DNA of 64,000 bases from Eubacterium sp. (GCA_017634555.1 JAGBNF010000020.1:16834-80833); one strand, 5' to 3'. Numbered from the stretch's first letter, positions 11,585 to 20,597 are shown. A program made the numbers and translations. The notes: a model not told the origin generated them from the sequence alone.

Positions 11585-11617
11585 ATATTTTGATTATTTA
11601 TGTCGAGGAGTACCACT

Positions 11618-12925
11618 TTGAAGATTAACATAAACGAAATTTTATATGCAGTCTCAAACGGTCTCGATGCTGTCGAGGTTGAACTGCGTGGTCATGTGAC
11701 CACAGGCCACAGCAAGAGATTGGCTGTACTTTCGATTATTACAGCTAAGGCTATAGGTCTCTCTCAGAAGGATCTTATAGATATAGCTGCATTCTCAATT
11801 CTCCACGACAATGCGCTTACCGAGGTTAATCAGGAGGAGAAGCAGTACCGTCAGTACAATGGTGGCAAGGGCTATTCCGAGACAGATTTCAACGTTCGTC
11901 GTTGTATCATCGGTGAGAACAACGCAAAGTTAATCCCGTTCAGAACTAACTGCCGCGATGTAATAATGCTTCATCACGAGAATGCTGACGGCTCAGGTCC
12001 TTTCGGAAGATCTGCCGGCAACACTCCGATCAAGGCACAGATCATACATCTTGCGGACGTCATAGATCATAAGTTTAATCTCAATGACATTTCAAAGGAT
12101 AATTACAAGGCCATAATCGAGTTCGTTAAGAGCAACACCGATACACTCTTCTCAAGAGAAGTATCTCAGGCCTTCGTTAAGGGCTTCAAGCATAAGCATC
12201 TTAATCACATTTCCTTCGGTGCCATTGATACTACTATCAGAAAAGCTACCAAGACTTTTAATGATGAATATACGATCACTGAGGTTATGAATCTGGCAAC
12301 ACTTTTTGCCAAGATCATCGACTACAAGTCGTTCTACTCCTGCGTACACTCACTCGGAGTTGCACAGAAGGCTATTCATATGGCTGACTACTATAAGTAC
12401 CCTATTGAGAAGGGCGTTCGCTTCTATCTCGCCGGTGCACTTCATGATGTAGGAAAGCTGATGATCAAGAACGAGATCCTTCAGAAGCCGGGCAAGCTGA
12501 CAGATGCTGAGTATGAGCAGATGAGAAATCACGCTTACTACACTCGCGAGATTCTGAGCAAGTTGAAGGGCTTCGACGATATCGTCTTATGGGCATCAAA
12601 TCATCACGAGAAGCTCAACGGAACCGGTTATCCACGCGGACTTCGCGCCGAGGAACTCAGTTCAGAAGAACGTCTCATGACCTGCTGCGATATCTATCAG
12701 GCACTTACAGAGCCTCGTCCATACAAGGAAGGCTTCCCTCACTCCAAGGCAATGGAGATCATGCGTGACATGGTAATCAAGGGTGAGATTGACATGGATA
12801 TTGTCAACGACATGAACTACGAAATGACGATCAACCGTAAGGTCGACAGATCCTCACCTACATCGATACTGTATTCATCAGAAGATGTAATTGTGAGAAA
12901 AGACGAGACAAATCATGTGCTATAA
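11618..12925 (+). CDS. HD-GYP domain phosphodiesterase-like protein
   Basis: Predicted cytoplasmic protein with two HD-type halves. The N-terminal half (about 1-190) has a degenerate HD core (ILHDNAL, then LHHENADGSGPFG). The C-terminal half is a full HD-GYP domain: GALHDVGKL, NHAYYTREIL, SNHHEKLNGTGYPRG and DIYQALTEPRPYKEG. HD-GYP enzymes hydrolyse cyclic-di-GMP or related dinucleotides; no receiver or sensor domain is attached, so the input is unknown. The start is TTG at 11618, chosen because GAGGAG (11605-11610) is 7 bases before it and overlaps the alternative ATG at 11600. Transcribed alone, opposite to lon, and ended by a strong terminator at 13050. Confidence 0.88.
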   Translation: MKININEILYAVSNGLDAVEVELRGHVTTGHSKRLAVLSIITAKAIGLSQKDLIDIAAFSILHDNALTEVNQEEKQYRQYNGGKGYSETDFNVRRCIIGENNAKLIPFRTNCRDVIMLHHENADGSGPFGRSAGNTPIKAQIIHLADVIDHKFNLNDISKDNYKAIIEFVKSNTDTLFSREVSQAFVKGFKHKHLNHISFGAIDTTIRKATKTFNDEYTITEVMNLATLFAKIIDYKSFYSCVHSLGVAQKAIHMADYYKYPIEKGVRFYLAGALHDVGKLMIKNEILQKPGKLTDAEYEQMRNHAYYTREILSKLKGFDDIVLWASNHHEKLNGTGYPRGLRAEELSSEERLMTCCDIYQALTEPRPYKEGFPHSKAMEIMRDMVIKGEIDMDIVNDMNYEMTINRKVDRSSPTSILYSSEDVIVRKDETNHVL

Positions 12926-12992
12926 TTCATGTGATGTAATTCATGTGATGTAATTCATGTGATATGATTCATGTGATGTAATTCATGTGATG
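12923..12992 (+). repeat. Five tandem copies of a 14-bp unit starting at a stop codon
   Basis: Unit TAATTCATGTGATG, copies at 12923, 12937, 12951, 12965 and 12979 with few changes. The first copy begins with the TAA stop of the HD-GYP gene, and a degenerate copy lies in its last codons (12909-12922). The period is not a multiple of three. Confidence 0.9.
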
Positions 12993-13049
12993 AGAAATTT
13001 TTGTATTTCTTTCTGCCTCTGCATGAGGATGCATGAGGATATATGCAGA

Positions 13050-13074
13050 AAAAGCGCCGATCGGCGCTTTTTTT
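13050..13074 (+). terminator. Terminator of the HD-GYP gene
   Basis: Perfect palindrome AAAGCGCCGATCGGCGCTTT followed by TTTTG on the plus strand. It is preceded by A-rich sequence, so it could work in both directions. Confidence 0.9.
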
Positions 13075-13182
13075 GTTGAGCTTTGTTGTACTCTTGCGCT
13101 TTTAGTAGCGGTTTGGCTTTTTTAACGTCCTCGGCTACTCCTCACACTACTATCCACACACTATAAGCCACGTACTGCACAA

Positions 13183-13225
13183 CAAAAAGCCCGCTGCACA
13201 CTCTATAAAGCATGCAACAGGCTTT
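13183..13225 (-). terminator. Terminator of map
   Basis: On the minus strand AGCCTGTTGCATGC pairs with GTGTGCAGCGGGCT across an 8-base loop and runs into TTTTTGTT. Confidence 0.85.
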
Positions 13226-13249
13226 AACCCCAATTATAAAACGTCAATC

Positions 13250-14125
13250 CTAGTATGAAATTATCTCATGTCCGTCTTCGGTTACAAGTACCTGAAGCTC
13301 CCACTGAGCTGACATTGAACCATCTTCTGTGTAGATTGTCCAATCGTTCTCTTCATCAACAAACACTTCAGGACCACCGATATTAACCATCGGCTCGATA
13401 GTGAAGATCATTCCCGGAACCATAAGCATATCGGTTCCTCTCTTTGTACAGTAGCTTACCCATGGATCCTCATGGAACTCAATTCCTACTCCATGACCAC
13501 CGATCTCGCGAACTACCGAGTAGCCGTTTGCTGTTGCATGGTCATGTACTGCCTGACCCATATCTCCGAGGAAGCCCCAAGGCTTAACTTCTTCAAGTCC
13601 CTTGTAGCAGCACTCACGTACAACCTCAACAAGCTTCTTATTCTCTTCGGAAACATTGCCCATCATGAACATTCTTGAAGAATCTGAGAAGTATCCGTCA
13701 AGGATTGTTGAGCAATCTACATTTATTATATCTCCATCACAGAGGATTTCATCCTTTGAAGGAATTCCGTGACATACAGCATCATTGATCGATGTGCAGA
13801 CACTCTTCGGGAATCCGTTGTAATTGAGCGGCGCAGGGATTGCTCCGTACTTCTTACAAACTTCATTGATGATATCATTTATATCTTCTGTGCTCATTCC
13901 GATGCAGATCTTATCAGCCACAACATCAAGACATTCGATATTAACCTTTGCGCTCTCGCGGATCTTCTGGATCTGCTCCGCATTTTTGATAAGCTTTCTC
14001 TGAGGAACTACATGTCCCTGATTTGCTATCGTCTCGATACGTCTGTCAAAATCCTCATGACAAACCTTGTACTTCTTTCCGCTTCCGCACCAGCACGGAT
14101 CATTTCTTCCTATCTTCTTAGCCAC
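13250..14125 (-). CDS. map: Type I methionine aminopeptidase with N-terminal SEC-C zinc motif
   Basis: Removes initiator methionine from nascent proteins. Residues 1-25 form a SEC-C motif (GRNDPCWCGSGKKYKVCH), as in the longer MetAP form of Clostridia; the catalytic pita-bread domain follows from about residue 40. Metal-ligand blocks: NVDCSTILDGYFSD (two Asp), GGHGVGIEFHE (His), FTIEPMV (Glu) and QWELQVLVTEDG (Glu). 291 residues, full length. The start is GTG at 14125 with GAGGAG 9 bases upstream. Single-gene unit with its own terminator. Confidence 0.95.
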   Translation of the reverse strand: MAKKIGRNDPCWCGSGKKYKVCHEDFDRRIETIANQGHVVPQRKLIKNAEQIQKIRESAKVNIECLDVVADKICIGMSTEDINDIINEVCKKYGAIPAPLNYNGFPKSVCTSINDAVCHGIPSKDEILCDGDIINVDCSTILDGYFSDSSRMFMMGNVSEENKKLVEVVRECCYKGLEEVKPWGFLGDMGQAVHDHATANGYSVVREIGGHGVGIEFHEDPWVSYCTKRGTDMLMVPGMIFTIEPMVNIGGPEVFVDEENDWTIYTEDGSMSAQWELQVLVTEDGHEIISY

Positions 14126-14261
14126 GATGTTCTTCTCCTCTTAATTGTGTCAAATGTACCGCCATCAAATATGCTTTGTAAAACATTCTGCAGCATCATT
14201 AACACTCTGTTTATCTGTCGTTGATTTCATTGACATATAATTTCATATTTCATGCTGTTAC

Positions 14262-14295
14262 GCAAAAAAATGAGTGCGCAACACGCACTCATTAT
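14262..14295 (-). terminator. Terminator of the 14350-15462 lipoprotein gene
   Basis: AATGAGTGCG and CGCACTCATT form a 10-bp stem with a short loop; on the minus strand it is followed by seven T. Located between map and the lipoprotein gene. Confidence 0.88.
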
Positions 14296-14349
14296 TATAA
14301 GCATTTTACACTTGCTTTGTAAAGCAGAAGTTAGATAAAACTAACCTCG

Positions 14350-15462
14350 CTAAGGTGTCAAATATTTTTCCCTATAGGTTACGCACTCCTCAGCACATTC
14401 ATCCAGCTTGTCAGAAAACTGCTTTGTATAATCATCCTCGAGCATCTGATACAGCGTATCAAAATAATGATCAAAGTTATCTCCTCCAACCAATTCATAT
14501 CCACCGACCTGAATTTCATTGCCTTCTGCATCATAAAGGATAATATATCTCGAGGTGCTATCCGTTCTGCAGTCTTCTATTCCGACATCCATATCATAAA
14601 CCTTTTCCGGTGAAAAGACTTCCTTTATTGCATTCATCCTATCCTCAGACAACTGCTCTCTGCCGAGTTCAGTATCGTAATATAAAACGATCAAAGTACC
14701 ATCACTTTTTAATGTATAGTGCAGTGACTCATAGAACCAAGGCTCATAGATACGCATAGTAAACATCGTATCATTACTGAACTGAATCGTGTCAGAGCTC
14801 TCCATTCTGGATGGCCTTACATTATATGAAAAAGTCTTATCCTTTATGGCATCCTTGGGAATCGCGGCTACTATGAATTCTCCGTCCATAGCATCACATA
14901 CCACCGAATCTTCACCGGGGCTCTCCATTACATCATAATGAAAATACAGTGCCTCATCCCTATAAACTACACCATCTGCATGACAGTGATGTCCGAGGCT
15001 GCTGTATTCCAGATACTCAAAAAGATAAACATAGCATTCCAAAGGATAGTTTTTCATTATGTTCTGAAGAACATTTATATGCGTTGTATAATACTGTCCG
15101 GTTCCATCCGTATCCTCATGGATTGCTATTCCCAGCTTCGTCTCAGCTGCCTCAAGATCTGCTTCGTCAGTTATAAGATATAAGACATATGGTTCCGGAC
15201 GAGGATCATTACTTATATACCCACAGCTGCTGTTCTCAACATATGCTCCTTCGATTGCAATCTCCTCATCTTTTCCATCAGCACCTGCACTCTTGCCATC
15301 CGCTGAATCCTGATCTGCGCCACCGTTTAAATCAGAACCTGAATTCTGACCTGAACCACCGCCTGAATTCCACGGCGATTTCTTGTTCGCCCCGGCAGAA
15401 CCTCCGCACGCAGTTAACATCAATATCAGTACCGAAACAATTAATAAACGTATCCTCTTCAT
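14350..15462 (-). CDS. Lipoprotein of unknown function
   Basis: Starts with a lipoprotein signal peptide (LLIVSVLILMLTACGG, lipobox LTAC), so it is probably anchored to the outer face of the membrane. A Gly/Ser/Asn/Asp-rich linker (about residues 20-65) precedes a folded region of about 300 residues with no domain I recognise. AGGAGGG lies before the ATG. Single-gene unit with a terminator at 14262. The composition fits an extracellular protein, but no catalytic motif is visible. Confidence 0.8.
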   Translation of the reverse strand: MKRIRLLIVSVLILMLTACGGSAGANKKSPWNSGGGSGQNSGSDLNGGADQDSADGKSAGADGKDEEIAIEGAYVENSSCGYISNDPRPEPYVLYLITDEADLEAAETKLGIAIHEDTDGTGQYYTTHINVLQNIMKNYPLECYVYLFEYLEYSSLGHHCHADGVVYRDEALYFHYDVMESPGEDSVVCDAMDGEFIVAAIPKDAIKDKTFSYNVRPSRMESSDTIQFSNDTMFTMRIYEPWFYESLHYTLKSDGTLIVLYYDTELGREQLSEDRMNAIKEVFSPEKVYDMDVGIEDCRTDSTSRYIILYDAEGNEIQVGGYELVGGDNFDHYFDTLYQMLEDDYTKQFSDKLDECAEECVTYREKYLTP

Positions 15463-15590
15463 AAATCGACCCCCTCCTACTACCCGTCAATCAGCTACAT
15501 GATATATATACGGATAATCGCAGTATATTTATGGGAAATGTGCGAAAACTGTGTGGAAAGACTGTATGGAACAGCGCGGACTGTGCAGAA

Positions 15591-15619
15591 AATAAAAAGG
15601 GCCGTCTTCACGACAGCCC
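15591..15619 (-). terminator. Terminator of thiG
   Basis: 8-bp stem (15599-15606 with 15612-15619, one G-U pair) followed on the minus strand by TTTTTATTTT. Confidence 0.85.
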
Positions 15620-15645
15620 CATTGTGCTCTAAACTGATCCGATCA

Positions 15646-16407
15646 TTAAAGAATCACGCCTCTCGAATCCTGCAGACAATGTCCCTCAGCCTCGCTGAGC
15701 TTCTTTGAAAGATATACCTCACGACCGGCCTGGATTGCATGCTTAAATGCGCTTGCCATCATAGGCAGGTTATTTGCACTTGCGAGGGCCGTGTTGGCCA
15801 TAACCGCGTCGCAGCCCATTTCCATGGCTTCACATGCCTGTGACGGTCTTGCGATTCCGGCATCCACAATGATTGGCAGGTTGATCTCGTTGATCAGCTG
15901 CTCGATGAAATCTCTCGTTGCGAGTCCCTTGTTGGATCCGCTCGGTGATGCCAGCGGCATGATAGCCGCAGCGCCCGCTGCTTCCAGCTGACGTCCGGCC
16001 TTCAGATCCGGATAAATGTACGGCATAACAATAAATCCCTCAGCCGCAAGTCTTTCTGTTGCATTTACCGTCTCCGGATTATTCGGGAGAAGGTATGTTG
16101 TATCATCAATAATTTCAATCTTTATAAAATTTCCCAGGCCACGTGACTGAGCCATATGAGCCATAGTCACAGCTTCCTGGGCATTCCTGGCACCAAGTGT
16201 ATTGGGTAGAATTCTGACATTTTCCGGAATAAACTTAATTCCGTTATCTATATCATCCAGAGTATCAATCGCAACCGATACAAGCTCTGTACCTGCAAAT
16301 TCCACAGCGGAGTTTATCAATTCCGGCGTATATCTGGAAGTCTTACCTGAGCCAAGAATAAATCTGGAGGTGAATTTCACTCCTCCGATCACCAGCTCGT
16401 CGTTCAT
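15646..16407 (-). CDS. thiG: Thiazole synthase ThiG
   Basis: TIM-barrel enzyme forming the thiazole phosphate of thiamine from deoxyxylulose-5-phosphate, ThiS thiocarboxylate and dehydroglycine. Recognisable blocks: SRFILGSGKTSRY near the N-terminus, LPNTLGARNAQEAV, FIKIEII with the Schiff-base lysine region, MPLASPSGSNKGL, and IIVDAGIARPSQACEAMEMG followed by VMANTALASA. 253 residues, normal. GAGGGGATATAGAA precedes the ATG. No thiS, thiF, thiH or thiE is near, and I could not recognise a TPP riboswitch core upstream, so it is an orphan here. Confidence 0.93.
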   Translation of the reverse strand: MNDELVIGGVKFTSRFILGSGKTSRYTPELINSAVEFAGTELVSVAIDTLDDIDNGIKFIPENVRILPNTLGARNAQEAVTMAHMAQSRGLGNFIKIEIIDDTTYLLPNNPETVNATERLAAEGFIVMPYIYPDLKAGRQLEAAGAAAIMPLASPSGSNKGLATRDFIEQLINEINLPIIVDAGIARPSQACEAMEMGCDAVMANTALASANNLPMMASAFKHAIQAGREVYLSKKLSEAEGHCLQDSRGVIL

Positions 16408-16432
16408 TTCTATATCCCCTCGTACTATATTA

Positions 16433-16455
16433 GCCGGAGAGGCAGTCTCTCCGGC
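16433..16455. other. Strong hairpin in the thiG leader
   Basis: GCCGGAGAG and CTCTCCGGC form a 9-bp stem with a 5-base loop. The T-run (ATATTTTTAG) follows on the plus strand, not the minus, so for the minus-strand genes it is a weak terminator at best. It separates the envelope operon from thiG. Confidence 0.55.
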
Positions 16456-16508
16456 ATATTTTTAGTCTATATCTGTTACCACAGAAAGGTTACACGATCT
16501 ATGGTATA

Positions 16509-17216
16509 TTATTCGTTAACTACAAGCACGAACTTAACTTCATTGCTTCTGTTGCCGTCACTATCCCTTACGCTGTATGTAAGTTCATAGGTTCCAGGCT
16601 GACTCATATCATAATCGCCCTCAAGGTCGATTCTGTTAAAAAGTGTATTTCTATCGTCTACATCATCCTTAACATCTTCTATTGCTATCATCGGGTCGAA
16701 ATTATCTCCGACTTTCAGTACAATACCGTCTCCGGCAAGCTTGATATAAGGAAATGTTGTTATCTCTTCTTCGGTTGATGCTGCTTCTGTTGTAGCTTCA
16801 GTAGTTACTTCAGTAGTACTCTTGTTGTCATCATCGATTTCTTCACTTATGATGTCATACATTTCATCTGTCATGTCAACATTCTTGCGTGAAGGCTTGT
16901 ATCCAACTGTTCTAAATCTCTTGCCGAGATTATAGCTGCTGTCATATGCCGCATAAATAATCTGTGCACTACGGCCATCTTCCATAACAGCAATATCGTA
17001 GATTCGCACATTTGCGGTAACATCACCATCTCTGTCATCAGTTGCCGTAACTCCTGCGAGGAGAAGTGCCTTATCGGAACCTTCTTCGTAAGTAATCTTC
17101 TCTGTCGGTACTGAAATCACAGGGGCCTTTGTATCTCTTGTCATCTTTGAAAGAACACATAATGCTCCGGTTGCAAATGTAGTTAATATAAGAAGGATAG
17201 TAATCGCTTTCTTCAT
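16509..17216 (-). CDS. Secreted or membrane-anchored protein with two Ig-like (DUF5011-type) domains
   Basis: An N-terminal hydrophobic helix (ITILLILTTFATGALCVLS) is a signal peptide or anchor. Domain 1 (about residues 30-105) has the pattern APVISVP...YEEGSD...GVTATDDRDGDVTANV; domain 2 (about 155-235) ends PGTYELTYSVRDSDGNRSNEVKFVLVV. Both resemble bacterial Ig-like/DUF5011 repeats of surface proteins. A Thr/Glu-rich linker (TTEVTTEATTEAASTEEE region) separates them. Last gene of the envelope operon, 33 bases after the kinase gene. Role in polymer attachment or surface display is inferred from neighbours only. Confidence 0.8.
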   Translation of the reverse strand: MKKAITILLILTTFATGALCVLSKMTRDTKAPVISVPTEKITYEEGSDKALLLAGVTATDDRDGDVTANVRIYDIAVMEDGRSAQIIYAAYDSSYNLGKRFRTVGYKPSRKNVDMTDEMYDIISEEIDDDNKSTTEVTTEATTEAASTEEEITTFPYIKLAGDGIVLKVGDNFDPMIAIEDVKDDVDDRNTLFNRIDLEGDYDMSQPGTYELTYSVRDSDGNRSNEVKFVLVVNE

Positions 17217-17249
17217 CTCAAACTCTCCCGATCGTCAAATGTTGTAATA

Positions 17250-17963
17250 TTAATCCGTATAGTATTTCGAATACTTGCCGTAATATTTACCGTAATATCT
17301 TCCGTAGTAACTTCCGTAATAGCCGTTTGCATGTTTCTTCTGAACCTTGTTGAGGATCACGCCGAGAATCTTTGCGTTAGCCTTCTCGAGGCGTCCCTTA
17401 ACATCCTGTGCAAACTTGTAACTGATATTGTTCTGTGCGATAACGAGAACCATACCATCACAGTGCTGTGAAACAACGGCTGCATCCGTAACACTTCCGA
17501 TAGGAGGTGTATCGATGACGATATAATCAAATACATCTCTAAGCTTATTTACTGTATCCGCAAAAATATCATCTCCCAGAAGCTCCGATGGATTTGGAGG
17601 AACCTGGCCTGTTGTTATTATATGAAGTCCATCATAATTTGTTGAATAAAGAACATCATCCAGCTCCTTAACTCCCGATAATAAATGTGAGAGTCCGTAG
17701 CTTGCTCCCATGATACGATATCTTCCGACGGTAACCGACTTTCTCATATCCGCATCTATGAAAAGTACCTTCTTATCAGCTTCTGCAAGCTGAATACACA
17801 GATTAAGTGCTATACTTGTCTTTCCTTCATTAGGAATACATGATGTAAGACCGATAACCTTAACATCCTTGCCACAGAACTGAAGATTTGTTCTGAGCTC
17901 TTTATATGCTTCCTCAGATCGATTGCTGAGTTTTCTTGCCTTTGCAATAGTAATCTTCTGCAT
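17250..17963 (-). CDS. CpsD/CapB-type tyrosine kinase (BY-kinase)
   Basis: Cytoplasmic autokinase that works with the CpsC-type membrane activator to control capsule or EPS length. Walker A region SCIPNEGKTS, Walker A' VLFIDADMRKS and Walker B YIVIDTPPIG are all visible. The C-terminus is a Tyr/Gly cluster (about nine Tyr in the last 25 residues), the usual autophosphorylation tail. 237 residues, normal for the Firmicute split system. It follows the Wzz gene by 54 bases and precedes the Ig-like gene. Confidence 0.93.
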   Translation of the reverse strand: MQKITIAKARKLSNRSEEAYKELRTNLQFCGKDVKVIGLTSCIPNEGKTSIALNLCIQLAEADKKVLFIDADMRKSVTVGRYRIMGASYGLSHLLSGVKELDDVLYSTNYDGLHIITTGQVPPNPSELLGDDIFADTVNKLRDVFDYIVIDTPPIGSVTDAAVVSQHCDGMVLVIAQNNISYKFAQDVKGRLEKANAKILGVILNKVQKKHANGYYGSYYGRYYGKYYGKYSKYYTD

Positions 17964-18017
17964 GTCATCTATCTCCCCAATAGGTTTCTGCTTAATTCAT
18001 CTATCTCACACAGTCTG

Positions 18018-18809
18018 TTAATCAACAGCCTCTGGTTTTGGTGTCTCTCTCGGTGTATCATTCTTTCTCTTTTTCTTACGTACAATAGTTGAATCCTCAA
18101 GTTCATCATAAGGAATCATACCAAGTACTGAAAGCTCAAGATACTTCATGATGTCGTCCTGTGTCTTGATAGTATCGTCCATCAGCATATTTATTACAAG
18201 AATAGCTGCTGCAACTACGAATCCGAGCATTGCTCCGACCATAGCGTTCTTCTTTGCATTCGGACTTGATGGTCTGTCAGGAAGATTTGCTTCGTAAACT
18301 ACATTTACAGCGTCGATATCCATGACATTCTTGATATGCTCCGCACCGGCTTTACGTACAGCATTTGCTATATCCTGTGCACGGGTCGGATTAGTGTCTG
18401 TAACCTTTATCTTAAGCACACGGGTGTTAGTCGATGTCTCGATAGAAACCATACTGCTTATCGTGTCAGGCGTTACATTTGCCATCTCCGGATATGTATT
18501 CTGCAGATTCAGATCGGCGATAACTCTGTTCATAACAGTACGGCTCTTAAGCAGCTCCGCATAGTCGTTGGTAAGCTTTGAACCTACATCGAGGTCGCTT
18601 CCCGTAAGAGTATCATTCTCCTTCTGAGCCGCCGAGTTCAGCACATAAATACCTGTCACCGACTCGAACTTTTTACTCATCAATTCATTACTCACGTAAT
18701 ACATGAGGAAACCACCCGTTAACATCGCAAGAATTAAAATGTGCAGGTTTGCGAGCAGCATTCTGAAAATCTGCAATAAATCAATTTCTATATTATCTGA
18801 CCTTTCCAT
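18018..18809 (-). CDS. CpsC/Wzz-type chain-length determinant and kinase activator
   Basis: Membrane protein with two transmembrane helices: about residues 20-38 (LANLHILILAMLTGGFLMYY) and about 188-210 (GAMLGFVVAAAILVINMLM) preceded by the proline-rich P-S-S-P-N segment typical of Wzz. The extracytoplasmic loop includes ITDTNP-like VKVTDTNPTRAQDIANAV. The short basic C-terminal tail would contact the BY-kinase encoded next. GGAGG lies before the ATG. 263 residues, typical. Confidence 0.92.
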   Translation of the reverse strand: MERSDNIEIDLLQIFRMLLANLHILILAMLTGGFLMYYVSNELMSKKFESVTGIYVLNSAAQKENDTLTGSDLDVGSKLTNDYAELLKSRTVMNRVIADLNLQNTYPEMANVTPDTISSMVSIETSTNTRVLKIKVTDTNPTRAQDIANAVRKAGAEHIKNVMDIDAVNVVYEANLPDRPSSPNAKKNAMVGAMLGFVVAAAILVINMLMDDTIKTQDDIMKYLELSVLGMIPYDELEDSTIVRKKKRKNDTPRETPKPEAVD

Positions 18810-18913
18810 GTTGCCTCCATGTATGTTTATGTATGTTTATTTATTTTTATCCGCTCTCTGCCAACAACGCTCACGGCAGTGCTGCGGTAATTTTTCTGAT
18901 GATAATTCAGAAT

Positions 18914-18986
18914 TTACGGATTTTTATTTACACAGCAATTCCGTTCTTACGGATTATCATTTACATTGTAATTCCGCGTTTACGGA
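18914..18986 (-). repeat. 33-bp direct repeat, two copies plus 7 bases, ending on the cpsB stop codon
   Basis: Copies at 18914-18946 and 18947-18979, each beginning TTACGGA and ending AATTCCG plus two or three bases; a third partial TTACGGA (18980-18986) contains the stop codon of the cpsB-like gene. On the minus strand each junction can form a TCCGT...ACGGA mini-hairpin. Confidence 0.8.
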
Positions 18987-19717
18987 AGCTCGTTCCTCAC
19001 GATCATTGCCGGATTGTGAATGAAGATTTCATCCGCGTAATTTTCGGAGCATTTCTTATAAATGTACTCCGCAGCAGCGCCCAGATTCGGAACTCGCCAC
19101 TTTGCATCTCTGTGTGTATCGGTTCCGACGAAATCGACCAGTCTGTTCTTCAGGAGCTTCTTCGCAAAGCTCTTTATCCTGAAACCGTCGCTTCCGATAA
19201 TGGTGGATGCATTTACCTGTATCAAAGCGCCCTCATCCTTTATGAGTGAAACCTTCTCCAGGTCTCCCCTCAGGGCATCAAATCTCTCAATATGTGCCAG
19301 AATCGGAATGTAGCCCGCGCCCTGAGCTTCGCTTACAGCAGACTCGATATAGCTGAATTCCACATTTGTCTGGAACTCAATAAGGATGTATCTGCTCTTC
19401 GCAAGACTTATTACATGACCCTTCAGCATATCCTCGGGTGTCGTGCCCTTATGATAGAAAATCTCGCTGCCCAGCCAGAACTTCATGTCCGGATGCCCCT
19501 CACGTTTCACGAGCTCACGGAACTCTTCGTACCGACTCTTGATGTCGCGTATTCCCATTTTAAATGCCTTGGGATTATAGTGCGGTGTAAGGATCACATT
19601 TCTCACGCCCTGCTGATATGACTGATCCAGCATTCTGAGCGTCATCTCCGGCGACTTCGAACCGTCGTCAACACCGTACAAATAATGACAATGTATATCA
19701 AAAAAACCTTTACTCAT
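18980..19717 (-). CDS. CpsB/CapC-type PHP-family tyrosine-protein phosphatase
   Basis: Manganese-dependent phosphatase removing phosphate from the BY-kinase. Metal-binding blocks: DIHCHYLYGVDDGSK (HxH plus DDG), VILTPHYNP, the GSEIFY region, LAHIERF and FVGTDTHRD. 245 residues, normal. It lies upstream of cpsC and cpsD in the same direction, matching the common cpsBCD order. The gap to cpsC carries the 33-bp repeat and T-rich sequence. Confidence 0.93.
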   Translation of the reverse strand: MSKGFFDIHCHYLYGVDDGSKSPEMTLRMLDQSYQQGVRNVILTPHYNPKAFKMGIRDIKSRYEEFRELVKREGHPDMKFWLGSEIFYHKGTTPEDMLKGHVISLAKSRYILIEFQTNVEFSYIESAVSEAQGAGYIPILAHIERFDALRGDLEKVSLIKDEGALIQVNASTIIGSDGFRIKSFAKKLLKNRLVDFVGTDTHRDAKWRVPNLGAAAEYIYKKCSENYADEIFIHNPAMIVRNELP

Positions 19718-19721
19718 ATAC

Positions 19722-20597
19722 TTAGTGCCTTTTTTTCTTCCTTGCTACGTTCTTCCTGAGTGTCGCAACAATAAAAAGGGATAAGATTGAGAGCACCAGG
19801 AACACTCCTGCCCAAATGAAGAGCTGTCCGAAAATACTCTCTATATATGTAACAATAAAATGATTAAAATAATTCGGTGAAATCTGCAGATTCTTATAGA
19901 ATCCGTTCATATACGCAACAAATGGCGCCGCGAATGTCATAAGCGCAGCCCCACTAAGTGAGTATACCACATATCTGAATCCTCTGTGAAGATAAGAATG
20001 CAACTTGACGCAGAGAAACAGGTTGATCAAAGCGAACAGAACCGCACCTATAATCACATATAAATTATAGCTCTTCAGAAGCTTTGAAAACCTCGGTAGA
20101 TAGTTGATTCCCGGAAGCTTTATCCTGTCTTCGTAAATGCTGCATATTTCATTCACATAGTCTTCAACGGCCTTCGTTTCCGTTGCCGGGTCGATACCCT
20201 GTTCGCGAAGGAACGCGTCCACATTTGTCTTAAGTACATTATGGATATCTGTCGTATCAAGTTCAAATGTACCCTCGTCAAATGTACCCTTAACGTAATT
20301 CTTCACGTCTTCCTGAATTGTATACTCGGTGAAGACGCCTTCGAGAACCGACACATCCACACCTGTCGGCATGGTATAGTCAACGGCCGCATTATACACA
20401 TTTTCGCTGAGCATCCTGAGATAATCCGAATCGATCTTTGAAACAACGTAGTTTCTTGACAGACTGTAGTTTGCCACAAAAAATACGGCAACTACAACGA
20501 GTGTCAGTGAAAGAAGGAAGGAAAAGATAAAGGACGCCAGATTCTTCGTCGATGACGGAGCAGACTGCTTTCTGCTGTTTCTAGTAGTCTTCTTCAT
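19722..20597 (-). CDS. Predicted four-helix membrane protein, unknown function
   Basis: After a basic Ser/Lys/Arg start come a membrane helix at about 22-44, a large extracytoplasmic stretch of about 130 residues, and three more helices at about 176-198, 208-230 and 255-277, ending in RKNVARKKKRH. I recognise no family. It overlaps the sortase gene by 17 bases and is 4 bases from cpsB, so it is tightly coupled to both. An accessory role in sortase-dependent or polysaccharide envelope assembly is inference from position. Confidence 0.8.
   Translation of the reverse strand: MKKTTRNSRKQSAPSSTKNLASFIFSFLLSLTLVVVAVFFVANYSLSRNYVVSKIDSDYLRMLSENVYNAAVDYTMPTGVDVSVLEGVFTEYTIQEDVKNYVKGTFDEGTFELDTTDIHNVLKTNVDAFLREQGIDPATETKAVEDYVNEICSIYEDRIKLPGINYLPRFSKLLKSYNLYVIIGAVLFALINLFLCVKLHSYLHRGFRYVVYSLSGAALMTFAAPFVAYMNGFYKNLQISPNYFNHFIVTYIESIFGQLFIWAGVFLVLSILSLFIVATLRKNVARKKKRH

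Larger units (their letters stand above)
12993..13249. other. Intergenic region between convergent genes
   Basis: Apart from the two terminators listed separately I see no gene. GCATGAGGAT occurs twice in tandem just before the first terminator (13021-13040). Confidence 0.6.

Noticed and set aside
16408-16508. TPP riboswitch upstream of thiG
   Set aside because: I could not find the conserved CUGAGA / ACCUGAUCUGG-type core; only a simple hairpin is present.
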